In this document: one piece after another, positions 29,814-40,059 of the stretch
Layout of the letters: the number at the start of each line of letters is the position of its first letter
Numbering within the stretch: position 1 is the first letter of the stretch
Source of the DNA: Bradysia coprophila
Lineage: Eukaryota > Arthropoda > Insecta > Diptera > Sciaridae
DNA: 64,000 nt
Assembly: GCF_014529535.1 (NCBI RefSeq)
Contig: NW_023503941.1
Coordinates: 2,788,942 to 2,852,941, forward strand
Direction: 5' to 3'
Program-made: the position numbers and the translations under genes
Notes under the pieces: model-generated
Databases searched by the model: none
Told to the model about the DNA's origin: nothing
Seen by the model: only the letters and a program-made list of their open reading frames with translations

Positions 29814-32800
29814 TTAGAACGGATTCACAATCCACGGTTTGACGCTGTCATAGATCTGGTCCCAAAATTCCATTTTTTTCTTTCTCAGACCGAACATTGG
29901 TACTGGACCATCATTGGTGACTAGAGTGCAAGCGTTACACCATTCGCTATATCCTCCAAAGACGGTCGGTCGTCTGAAAAATAACAATCTTTCAATTCAC
30001 CACACGACAACGGTGTGCGCGTCGTGTCATACCCTTTTTTGGCGTAATTGGTAAACATTTTCGGCACAAAATTTAGAGCTCGGATCGTTTTCTGGTTTAT
30101 TGGATCGGTCGGATTCGCCAATACGTTCTGATAGAGTTGAGCGTACTTTTTCGACCTTATTCAATAAAACAAACTATTGAAAAGCCGTTGTCAAAGAAAA
30201 GAAGTGACCGTCGCGTCGTAACTTACCAGAATAAATATTGCAAATCTTCGAAGTGTGCCATCCCATCCAAATATTCTATGTTTTCCGTAATTTTGACAGC
30301 ATTCAAGTTCAACGACAGATCATTTCTGAAAAGTTTTTCAATTGTAAATGGAGAGTCGGGTCAGGTGATAGAAAGGTCAAAATGACTGCCTACACCAAAT
30401 GAGTGTGTCAACAGTGTGTGCCACGTCAAACATGAGAGTTACTGACGTTTATCCACTGACACATGTCCTTAAGTCAGAAAAATGATAACAGAGGAAGCTG
30501 CTGCCTCATTTCGCTGCCTTAAGTTGGTTATGTCAATATTGGTTGGACGAACGAGATGAAGTAGTAGATGAGCTGAATTCAAGGCTGAATTTAGAAAATG
30601 AAGTCTAGCCCATAATTATCGTATGGCGGTTAAGTATGATGATTGAACAAATGAAATTTTTAATCTTTCAGCCCTTTCGTTCCCATTCCCATCACACTTA
30701 CAAATAGCAAAATGTATTCGCTCGAGCTGAATGGAATCTTAACGACTGATATGCGGGATAAATGAAATTCATGTCCGTGCCCATTTCCAAGAAAGTGTCC
30801 AAATTCTCAACGGTCGGTTCTAATTCTCGATCGCCGAAATAAAATTTGTAAATTTTCTCTGCTGCCTCTTGGTACACCTAAACGAAGAGCAAAATTAAAT
30901 GAATCGAAAATGTAGGTCCCATGCTCTAAGACATTTCAGAACGCTTACCGGTGAGTCTGGCGACAATGTCAATCCGGTGAAGGGTAATCCAATGTTGGAG
31001 TAGTTTTTCATTGGTTCGATCCAAGAGTATGGATCGGCTGGATTGAAGACTACGATGAATTCCTAACAGAGAGAGGTACCATTTCGTTATGAATTCGTAG
31101 GAAATTATAACGGACGAAAACTCACTGCGGTATTAACACCGATCATTGCATCAACATTTACATTGGTTGTTCTGTAGATGTCTCGTGGTGTACGAGTTAG
31201 GAATGGATTTACAGCTTTCTTCGGATCTTCATTAAGCAAAGCAAAAGTTGGAAATTAGTGAGATTCTAATAGTGTTATGGATCAGCGGCAGAGGATCAAG
31301 AATATTGCGGAACCCTACTTTCGGATCAATTTGTGTGACCCGTCAAATACCTTCAGTGCTGTAACACCTATGATTTTAGTAGAATCATCAGAATCACCTG
31401 TTGCAGCGAGAGAAAGGATGATGGAAAATGCGGCGATAAGATGGATTTTGAAAATGCTCAATGGCAGAACTCTAGGAGATTTTGTTTTGTTCGGAACTGC
31501 TCTTACGTTGAGAGAGTCCGTAAAGTACCTGGGAGTCATTTTTGACAACAGACTAACCTGGATAGCCCACTTAAAGGAAAAACTAAGCAAAGCTATGGGT
31601 GTCTTCTGGTTGTGCAGAAATGCCTTCAGTAGGACTTGGGGCCTCTCACCGAAAGCCATCTGGTGGATCTATACAGTGGTAGTACGACCAATTCTTTGCC
31701 ACGGGTGTATTGTATGGTGGCCCAGGGTAAATGTGGGTGTAACCAAGAATAGGCTTGACAAACTGCAAAGGCTAGCTGGTTTGTGCATAACGGGGGTGAA
31801 GAATACAGTAGCTACTATGGCGCTTGAAGCACTCCTTTTTCTTCCACCGATAGAGCTCTTCATTAAAGCATCAGCTTTCAAGGCTGCTATGAACGTTAAA
31901 CACAATGGTTGGTGGTCAGCAACTTCTAAGTCAGGCCATGCAGCCATTACGAATCTGATAAGAGACGAGATCCTGCAAATGCCAAGTGATCAATGTCGAC
32001 CTGAACTGATGATAGATGACAAGTTTGAATGCGTAATTCCAGAGAAGGAGGAATGGCTCGGGGAACGTAGTATCTACCCTCCTGCTGGAGATTTTATTTG
32101 TTACACTGATGGCTCTAAGCGAACTTACTGGCGCAGGCTTTTTCTGTGAATCTCCTCTTATTGAAGTTAGCCTATTCACAGGAACTTATGCCACGGTTTA
32201 CCAGACGGAAGTCTTCGCAATATCAGAGCTCTGTAAATCAGATATATTAAAGCAGGCTTCAGGGAAAAATATCTACATCTGTACTGATAGCCAATCAGCA
32301 ACTGAAGCAATCGCTGCACCGACAGTGAACTCGATATCAGTTCGAGAATGCAAGAATGCCCTGAATGATATAGGAAGTAGCCCTACTCACGTTAAAAAAA
32401 TTTGGTTCAGATCCTTCGGAGGAATGTCGATTTCGTTTCTTTATCGAATCCTAAACAATTCTCTAGAACATCATAATTGACAAAAAATTGTTTCCGAGTC
32501 GCGCAACGCAATCGAAAATGCATGCGTTTCTCTGCGTTACCATGCGTTTCTATGCGTTTTCATGTAAACTTCAAATGCGTTGCGCGACTCGGAAACAATT
32601 TTTTGTCAATTTTGATGTTCTAGAGAATTGTGTAGGATTCGATAAAGAAACGAAATCGACATTCCTCCGAAAGATCTGAACCAATTTTTTTTAACGTGAG
32701 TAGGGCTAATAGGAAGCCTTAACAGAGTTACAATACTGTGGGTTCCCAGTCATGAGGGCATTCCAGGGAACGAAAAGGCTGATATGTTGGCTAGCGTTGG

Positions 32801-35800
32801 TACAGAAGGCAGTTTCATAGGACCGGAACCAATTTTTGGCATCTCGAAAACAGCTAGAAATAACGTTGTAAACAAGTGGTTAGCTGATCAACACAAAACT
32901 GCTTGGCTGAAATATGAAGGTGCCAGGCACACTAAGATTTTTTGTAAGACCCCATCCAATGACTTTAGTAGGCAACTTCTGAACCTTAGCAGACCAGACA
33001 TCAAGAGAATAGTTGGAGTGATCACAGACCACTGTGGCTTGAACAAACATCTCTATGATATTGGTGTAACGGATAATCCGAAGTGCCAATGTGGTCATGG
33101 TGATGAAACGGGTTATCACGTAATTAGTGACTGTATCAGGTATAGGAGAAGCAGACTTAATCTGCTAGGAAAACCCGAATTGTCTCTCCAGGATATGGAT
33201 CTGAAGAACTTTGATCTAGACAGCCTCACGACTTTCCTGAAGAGAACCAACAGGTTAGCCTAAGGCGTCACAGGCATCCACCAATCAAAAAGGTTTTTAC
33301 CAGCTGACTGTAATCATGACTATTGTAATCACGTTTTGTAAAAGGAAAAAGTTTTAAAAATAAACAAAGGAACGGAGGGATTTGGAACAAAGGATTATCA
33401 TCCAGGTTCCTGTCAATTTATGTGACTCCCTTCGACACCCCTTCATATCTATCTATCTATCTAGGAATGGATTTACAGCTTTCTTCGGATCTTCATTAAG
33501 CAAAGCAAAAGTTGGAAATTAGTGAGATTCTAATAGTGTTATGGATCAGCGGCAGAGGATCAAGAATATTGCGGAACCCTACTTTCGGATCAATTTGTGT
33601 GACCCGTCAAATACCTTCAGTGCTGTAAAACTTATGATTTTAGTAGAACCCACGCGTTTACAGCGACATCAGCCTATGCCAAAGAATATTGGATTTTATG
33701 ACACGATGAATATTTTATAGGGCAGACCGTGTTACATGCACAGCAGGTCGTGCACTCCTAAAAATTAATATTATTTGACATAAGCCGATGTCGCATGTTT
33801 GGATTGATGAAATACGCACGTTCTACTTCGCAGAGTCGGCACGTGAGCTGCCGTCACCATTTATCTGTATGTGTTTTAGGAAATTCTGACGAGAAGAAAG
33901 AGTGGGTCTCTTAACGACATCTGACGTCAAATCATTTGAATTTCAATACAAACTCTCAATACACTAAACACTAAAAGACATTCTGTACTGACAGGCACAC
34001 ACTCATTCTTGAGCATGACTTGGTCTTAAGTGGGAAAGATTTTCGAGTAGAAACACTGTCAATACTAACTAACCTTCAATCACTGAAGTAAAATACAATC
34101 CGATCACATTACGATCCAATGTGATAACTGGTGTCTTCTCCAAAATTAATTCAACGGGCGCATCCAACAAATATTGTAATACTTCGTGTCCGGTCGCCCC
34201 AGCGTCCAATCCAAAGGTTTGTTTAAAGAGTTCAACATGATTGTTTGGCGGATAGTGGGCGAATGTTGTGAATGCTGAACCGCTCATTGGTATTGCACGT
34301 TTCATCAATTTTTGCGATTTACTTGATAGCATCTGCAAATGTACTGCAGCTCCACCTGTTGGCATTATATACAAAGGTTTATTGATGGAATGTAAGTTAA
34401 ACCACCCACATTATGAATGCGTCATCGGCTTATGTCAAAGTATAGTGCGTTTCGTGATGAAAGGTGATCGTATCATGGATGATGTTTTTGAATGTCATCA
34501 TGAAAAGCACTATAGATCATCTTCAAGTTACGGTACTTTCAAACGTAACCTCAGACTATTTTCGTTGTTTTATTTAACCCAAAATTTTATGACAAAAAAG
34601 AGCTGCCACTTGAGTACTAAATTTAAACGTTTTGAACGTGGATGGCAGTTCTTAACGTGGATGGCATTTCAAACGGCATTGAAGATGATCTATACTTTGT
34701 CTTCGATCTTCCTTGTCCATAGTACAAGGACGGTCATAAGATACCAGAGAGATGATAATTAGGCGAATGGGATGTCCCAGTTGCCAAGTTATCACATCTC
34801 TGTTAGATACGCGAACTTTAAGATATTGTGAACATATCTTTCGAGTGAAACGTTTAAAGATTCCAGCTTTCCAACAAAGCGAAATAAGTTTTACCGGCAC
34901 TTTCACCGAAAACGGTGATAAGGTTCGGATCACCACCGAAGTATTTGATGTTCCGGTGTGTCCATTCCAAAGCCATTTGTTGGTCCTTGAATCCCATATT
35001 GCCGGTGTATCCTTCAATGTCGAAGCTAGCAAAACCCCACGGTCCCAACCGATAATTAATGGTAACCAGAACCACATCATCTTCGACAATAAAATCAGCA
35101 CCGTAAAATCCATTCGTACCATCGCCTTCGGTGAACGCACCACCGTGGATGAAAAACATGACAGCCTTCTTGGCGTTGAGCTTGTTTCGTGATGTAACTG
35201 TCAGAAATACTTGTCATCAGTACAGGTCACCTGGCTTTAAGAAATAACTGTTTCTCACCGGGCGTAAAGACGTTCAGGTAAAGGCAATCTTCACTCTGGG
35301 TACTGTTCCATGGGAAAAAATTCGATTGTTCCAGCACCAGACAGGAGTTTCCGTAGTCTGTTGCTGGATAGATTCCTTGCCATGGTGCAATTGGAACGGG
35401 AACCTGTATCAGATTTAACTCGGTGTTAAAGGCATTACTCACACTGAACACACTGCAAATCTTCAGTGGATCAACAAAAAAAAAACGGAACCCAAGTTTC
35501 GTATGAATTTGAGTGCAGCGTCATATTTCGTTTGTTGTAGCGCTAACGATTTGCGGAAAATTGACATTCCATCAATATGACAGTGTGTCTTGCAGTATGT
35601 ATGAATGTTGAAAGGCTTGATTTCCACTTACAAAAAACCCACTCCGTTTTTCGTAAGTGGAAATCAAGACTAAAAGACGGTCAAGGGCAATGAATAATGA
35701 ACAAGCTAAGGCTGAACAAAAATGATTAATTTTACAAAAATAAAATTCTTTCTCAATTAACCTTTCTGAAAGCAATGCTATCACGAGTGCTATCAAACAA

Positions 35801-38698
35801 AACGCTGTGTGAGAGTTTGTCTTCTTACAGGGCACGTCAATTAATTTTAGGTATGAATTTTATCAGCAGTTTTCAATAAACAAAATTATAATTGTTTATA
35901 CGGGTGGAATAGTTGCACGCACACGCGTATAGTTGTGGTAAGACCATATAAAGCCACATATAAGCAGTCTTGTTTGTGAGACAACCAGTTGAAAAACAGC
36001 CGAATCAAATTTGTGTCTAAAATTGACTGACGTCTCCTGTTATAAAACAACAACAAATTCGGGTCAAATGATGTATTATACTCAAGATGTTATTGTGTCA
36101 ACAAACAAACAGATGAAATTTTATTTTTCATTTTTATTGCTGAATTTCCACTCAAGCTGTTATTTGCCATCTGCAGAAAAATTAACAATTTCGATGAATA
36201 AATTAATTGGCTGAACGACAGACGATGCTATTGTATTCGGCTGCAGTTTAACAAAAATTCCTTTGTTTTTGGAGAATTTTAGGTTGTTAATTCGAGGAAG
36301 AAAAAAGAGAGAAAAAATTGAGAAATTTCGAGTTGAAACGTTAAAAAACGTTAGGTTTTCTAGTATCATTTTATGGGCAATGGATACTTAGAAACAAATA
36401 TTTTTACTTAACATTTCACTCAAATGAGTATGCCAATCGATAAAATTCCATAAAAGATGCAAACCCAGCATCTGGCTCTTTTTCTTCAATAACAACCGAG
36501 ATATCAACGTTTGAATGTGAATTCCCATACAAAAATTCAAAATATCGGATTCGGCCGCTTTTTCATGCAGCGCTACAAACCATACCACTAAACGCGTGAA
36601 CTTCTTGATAGTTTTATTAGCATGATTACACAGATCGTGGAAAATGATTGAGAAATGAAATGACTGAAAAATTGAAAACGGTCCACTGGCTAAAAAATGT
36701 GTGGAATTACAGTCCACAGTTACCACTTTATTCTAATCCACATCCACGCCGTTAGTGGTGTGGTTTGTAGCGCTGCATAAAAAAGCGGTCGAATCCGATA
36801 TTTTGAATTTTTGTATGGGAATTCACATTCCAACGTCTATATCTCCGTTGTTTTTAAAGAATAAGAGCCAGATTTTGCTAGGTTTGCATCTTTTATGGAG
36901 TTTTATCGATTGGCGTACTCATTTGTGTGAAATGTTGAGTAAAAATTTTCTTCTAATTATTTCACACAAATGAGTATTCCAACCGATAAAACACCATAAA
37001 AGATGCAAACCCAGCATCTGGCTCTTTTTCTTCAATAACAACCGATATATCAACGTTTGAACGTGAATTCCCATACAAAAATTCAAAATATCTGATTCGA
37101 CCGCTTTTTTATGCAGCGCTTTCTACCATAACCACTAAACGCGTGGATTGGTAGCACTAACTGCATTTCAATACGAAATTTCAATTGAACTGAAATTGCG
37201 CTACAATTTTGTATGAAAATTCCAGCGAAGTTCAGTGGATTTTCGAGATCACGGCGCGAGCAAGGTTCTGAACGAACCAGGTGTTAACTGTGGATTTACA
37301 TAGCGACGTAAAAGTGACAGATGCAAAAATTTTCTCATACGGCAACTCGAAATTTCATTCATAATTTTAATTTTATGAATGAAATTTCGGGTTGCAGTAT
37401 TTAAAAAACATTGCATCTGTCACTTTTACGTTGCTATGTAAATCCACGGTAAGACAACTCTGAGTTGATCACGAAGGCGGTGAAATGGAGAAACCTCGTT
37501 TTGCGTTCAGCAACTTCTTTAAATTTGTTACATGAAATAATCGGTTCAGTTCGAATCACTTTATTTATTTTGCATTTTAATTTCGGCTAATTGTGTTCGT
37601 CGTAGAAATCTGTGTCAATACTGATTTTGCCTTGTCCTATGAACCTGTTAATACAGTATTTGAAGCACGTATTTTTGTAAAAGCCGAAAATTTTACCACT
37701 GTGAACAAATTGAGCTCAGCGGCTACGAAGTTTATATGAAAAAGGCAACGTAACAAAAACAAAATTCCAAATTTTCCTAAAAAACATTTTCTTCAAGTTG
37801 ATTTCACCAATGAAAGTAGATAAGTAGGTATGGCCAGTCCATACAAGTCGGAGCACATACGGATTTGCATGGCGCCACCTCAAACGAACTAATTTCTAGT
37901 GGAAATTTGCACTAGAAATGAGTTCGTTTGAGGTGGTGCCATGCAAATCCGTATGTGCTCCGGCTAGAACAAATTTGAACGTTTGGCCATACCTATCAAT
38001 TTACTTTCATTGGATTTCACACACAATCTGTACTTAGTGCGTTTATCGATTTCTGTGTCGCCTTCGTGGGTGTCTTAACCTGTTCTTTCAGAACCTTGGG
38101 CGCGAGTAATCGGCGTAACCTCCCCATATGAAACTTTGCTTAATATAGATTGTGGAGATTGTTATCGTCACTGCTGCAAAAATTAGCGATGGCACTGCCT
38201 TCGAGTCGGTCTTTTGAGATACGAAATTTAAAAGTCATTTGTTAGGAAATTAAATTTTCGATCACATTGTCCATGAAAATATTGTTCGGTGAAGTGACAG
38301 AAGGGACCGACAGCGTCAATCATTGAGAGTCCTGTGAAACAGTGCTCAAATCCACAATCTATATGTTCACTAGCCCTCGCTAATTAGAAAATCGCAACAG
38401 AAAGTTTTTCGTATAACATCTTCGTGGTCAAGCGAGCGAAACCTGTCTTTCAATTTCTTATTTTGGTCTTAGATCGAAAAACTGTTACCTTGAATCTTAA
38501 ATCACCAACGGGTGGTTTAGCATAGGGAATTCCCCTGTACGCCATATACTCTTTATTCTCCAGCAGCGTTCTCAGCGGTACACCTTGCACCAGGCCGCTA
38601 TGCGATGCAACAATAGATTTGTCACAATTTACCGTTGTCACAATGAGTAACTGGCAGAACAATAATAACGAAAGTGTTGACAACATTTTATCAGTCAT
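29814..38698 (-). CDS. Secreted type-B carboxylesterase (esterase 2)
   Basis: Ten exons on the minus strand: 38698-38489, 35403-35259, 35197-34895, 34355-34074, 31226-31126, 31062-30949, 30877-30702, 30325-30227, 30155-30033 and 29973-29814. The first in-frame ATG gives 570 residues; the second (38686, MLSTLSLLLFC) aligns with the esterase 1 start and gives 566. A signal peptide, EDCLYLNVF, FIHGGAF, GESAG (split by intron 3), GVNTAE and GMAHFEDLQYLF are all present, so the Ser-Glu-His triad is intact. Exon lengths equal those of esterase 1 except exon 1 and one codon in exon 4. Exon 10 begins after a ~59-nt intron (GTATGA to TTTTCAG); reading through it gives a false frameshift. Intron 4 contains a LINE whose insertion copied the exon 5 acceptor. 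Substrate unknown. Confidence 0.93.
30390..30660. other. Intron 7 of esterase 2, repeat remnants
   Basis: It contains AAAAATGATAACAGAGGAAGC near 30478, one arm of the GAAATGATAACAGATGG MITE family. Nothing else was recognised. Confidence 0.4.
31198..31384. repeat. 187-bp target-site duplication of a LINE, left copy
   Basis: Identical to 33462-33648 except for three nearby base changes. It contains the esterase 2 exon 5 acceptor (31227-31228) and the first 29 bases of that exon. Confidence 0.9.
31385..33461 (+). mobile_element. 5'-truncated LINE with RNase H (LOA/R1-like)
   Basis: The plus-strand coding sequence starts after the RT core (VKYLGVIFDNRLTW, then VVRPILCHGCIVWWPR). It continues through an RNase H domain (FICYTDGSK, TEVFAISEL, YICTDSQSATEA, GNEKADMLA) to a C-terminal Cys/His motif (CQCGHGDETGYHVISDC) and a stop at 33263. 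A frameshift near 32130 splits the RNase H start, and a 331-bp MITE sits inside. The 3' tail is (ATCT)n at 33447-33462. It lies antisense in intron 4 of esterase 2 and is flanked by a 187-bp duplication. The endonuclease and most of the RT are missing, so it is dead. The clade assignment is by memory of the family. Confidence 0.85.
32378..32708. mobile_element. Palindromic hAT-type MITE inside the LINE
   Basis: The termini TAGCCCTACTCACGTTAAAA are exact inverted repeats and the arms pair for ~150 bp. An 8-bp duplication ATAGGAAG lies at 32370-32377 and 32709-32716. Removing the element with one duplicate restores the LINE frame (NDIGSLNRVTILWVPSHEG). The loop contains repeated ATGCGTTTC motifs. 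Confidence 0.9.
33462..33648. repeat. 187-bp target-site duplication of a LINE, right copy
   Basis: The partner of 31198-31384. In the esterase 2 sense it supplies an extra acceptor (33491-33492) followed by 29 bases of exon 5 (33490-33462), then the LINE tail. Confidence 0.9.
33649..34073. other. Rest of esterase 2 intron 4
   Basis: Nothing recognised apart from the donor of exon 4. Confidence 0.4.
35404..36409. other. Esterase 2 intron 1, 3' part
   Basis: A short hairpin at 35612-35665 (GCTTGATTTCCACTTACAAAA against its complement). No gene was recognised. Confidence 0.4.
36410..37145. repeat. Three ~190-bp repeats in alternating orientation
   Basis: Copies at about 36410-36597 (+), 36755-36955 (-) and 36957-37145 (+) share CCATAAAAGATGCAAACCC, AGCATCTGGCTCTTTTTC, GAATTCCCATACAAAAATTC and GCAGCGCT. 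Adjacent copies form inverted repeats, suggesting nested or repeated insertion of one hairpin element in esterase 2 intron 1. Confidence 0.8.
37284..37452. mobile_element. Palindromic MITE, second copy of family GTGGATTTACATAGC
   Basis: The arms match 6066-6233; the inner AT-rich hairpin is in the opposite orientation. Confidence 0.8.
37808..38013. mobile_element. Hairpin MITE in esterase 2 intron 1
   Basis: The arms run from CAATGAAAGTAGATAAG through CGGAGCACATACGGATTTGC and CCACCTCAAACGAACT to a centre near 37905. Confidence 0.8.
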
Positions 38699-38749
38699 TT
38701 CGATTCGAAAGTCGTTGACGTACTGTCTTTGGTGTTGAATGTCTCAGCT

Positions 38750-38759
38750 TATTATAAAA
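38750..38759 (-). promoter_or_regulatory. TATA box of esterase 2
   Basis: TTTTATAATA on the minus strand, about 65 bases before the conserved second ATG (38686). Confidence 0.5.
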
Positions 38760-38769
38760 GGACAAACTT

Positions 38770-39880
38770 ATGGTCAATATTTGATTAATGAACAAGCTGC
38801 TGCTGATTAAATACGTATCGTCGCAGCAATCTATCGGAGACGAATGGTTGTTTGTGCAATTGGTTTCTAATGAAATTTTTACATAATTTAGCTTCGAAAT
38901 GACTGTCTCTGGTGTTTACTGTGTTACTGTACATCTGTTTTTACTTGAATTTGCATAAAATGTTTTATTTGAAATTCATCTGAAAGTGAAAATGTCGGTA
39001 TTTGTCCAGGTTAGGTACATAATGTTAGGTACATGATGTATGCAATGTGTGTTACTTTCGCAGGAAAAAAACCCAAACAACTTAGGAACAAAGACTAAAG
39101 TAGATTAGACAGACACAACGAAAAGAGAATGTTTCTATTGGTAAAAGCAAAAGTGACGAACGTTATTAGTAAAGGTAGCACGCACCTCAGCCGTTGACCT
39201 AAATTACGATATACTTGCGGCTGAAGTCGTAGTATACGTTATCGTTAGCGTAGTACGTACGATTCCATTGTTATATGATGAATACGATAGCGCCAATATC
39301 GAAGAAGCAGAGAAACGATAACAGGCACTGTGCTAACGTCACAGGTAGAAAGCATGGCTGTTTAATGTCATTTAATGTTTCGGCTAATTGACTTTAGCTG
39401 AAATTGTCAGAGAAATGATAACAGATGGCGCATCGTAAGCCCAGCAACGCCATCTGTTAACTTTTCTCTATAGGTTTGCACGCACGATAGAGAAAAATTA
39501 GATGACAACTCGTGCTCTTTGCAGTGCAGCTCAAGTGCCAATACACCTTGTATTGCATTTTGTCGGTGATTTCGTGACTGAGCTCAACGTCAATGCAATC
39601 GTCGAGCAATTTCGATCGAAAAACAGACATGGTTCGCTGCTAGGATGTTTCACTGTACTCATTTTCAAATTTGATATTTTCTTCTTTTTGTATTCGTTTA
39701 AATTCCTCCGGAGGTTACGCCAACTGAAGTGAAATTGTGTATGACACTCGTTTGCTATTTGAAACGAACAATACGAACAAATTTACATGACAGTTCTCAC
39801 TATCTTCACAATGAAAATAGATCGTCAAGGAACCGCGTTAGAGGTAAATTAACGGAGTAACTCCCACGGTTGTATATAAT
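38770..39880. other. Region upstream of esterase 2, no gene seen
   Basis: A GAAATGATAACAGATGG MITE lies at 39408-39470. The open frame 39502-39732 has no family character. Confidence 0.45.
39408..39470. mobile_element. Short MITE, family GAAATGATAACAGATGG
   Basis: CAGAGAAATGATAACAGATGGCG and an inverted GCCATCTGTTAACTTTTCTC surround ~15 bp. The right terminus is eroded and no duplication was found. Confidence 0.65.
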
Positions 39881-39889
39881 CCACTTAGG

Positions 39890-40020
39890 GCTCGGGACAG
39901 GTCAGGAACCTGAAACCTGACCTGAAATATCTGACAAACTGATTCGACCTGAAATTTAATTACCTGACCTGAAATGGTCTTTAACCTGATTCAACCTGAC
40001 CTGTTCCTGACCTAAATCCA
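39890..40020. repeat. CCTGACCTGAAA-type cryptic repeat
   Basis: The motif CCTGACCTGAA and variants recur about nine times. A GGTCAGGTCAGG cluster lies at 43258-43292, so the two may be the ends of one old element around the LINE, but matching termini were not found. Confidence 0.5.
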
Positions 40021-40059
40021 GTTACATTCTCAGATATTCTCGAAGAAAATTTTAAATAT

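Noticed and set aside
33447-33462. (ATCT)n as an independent microsatellite
   Set aside because: It sits exactly at the LINE 3' end before the target duplication, so it is the LINE tail.
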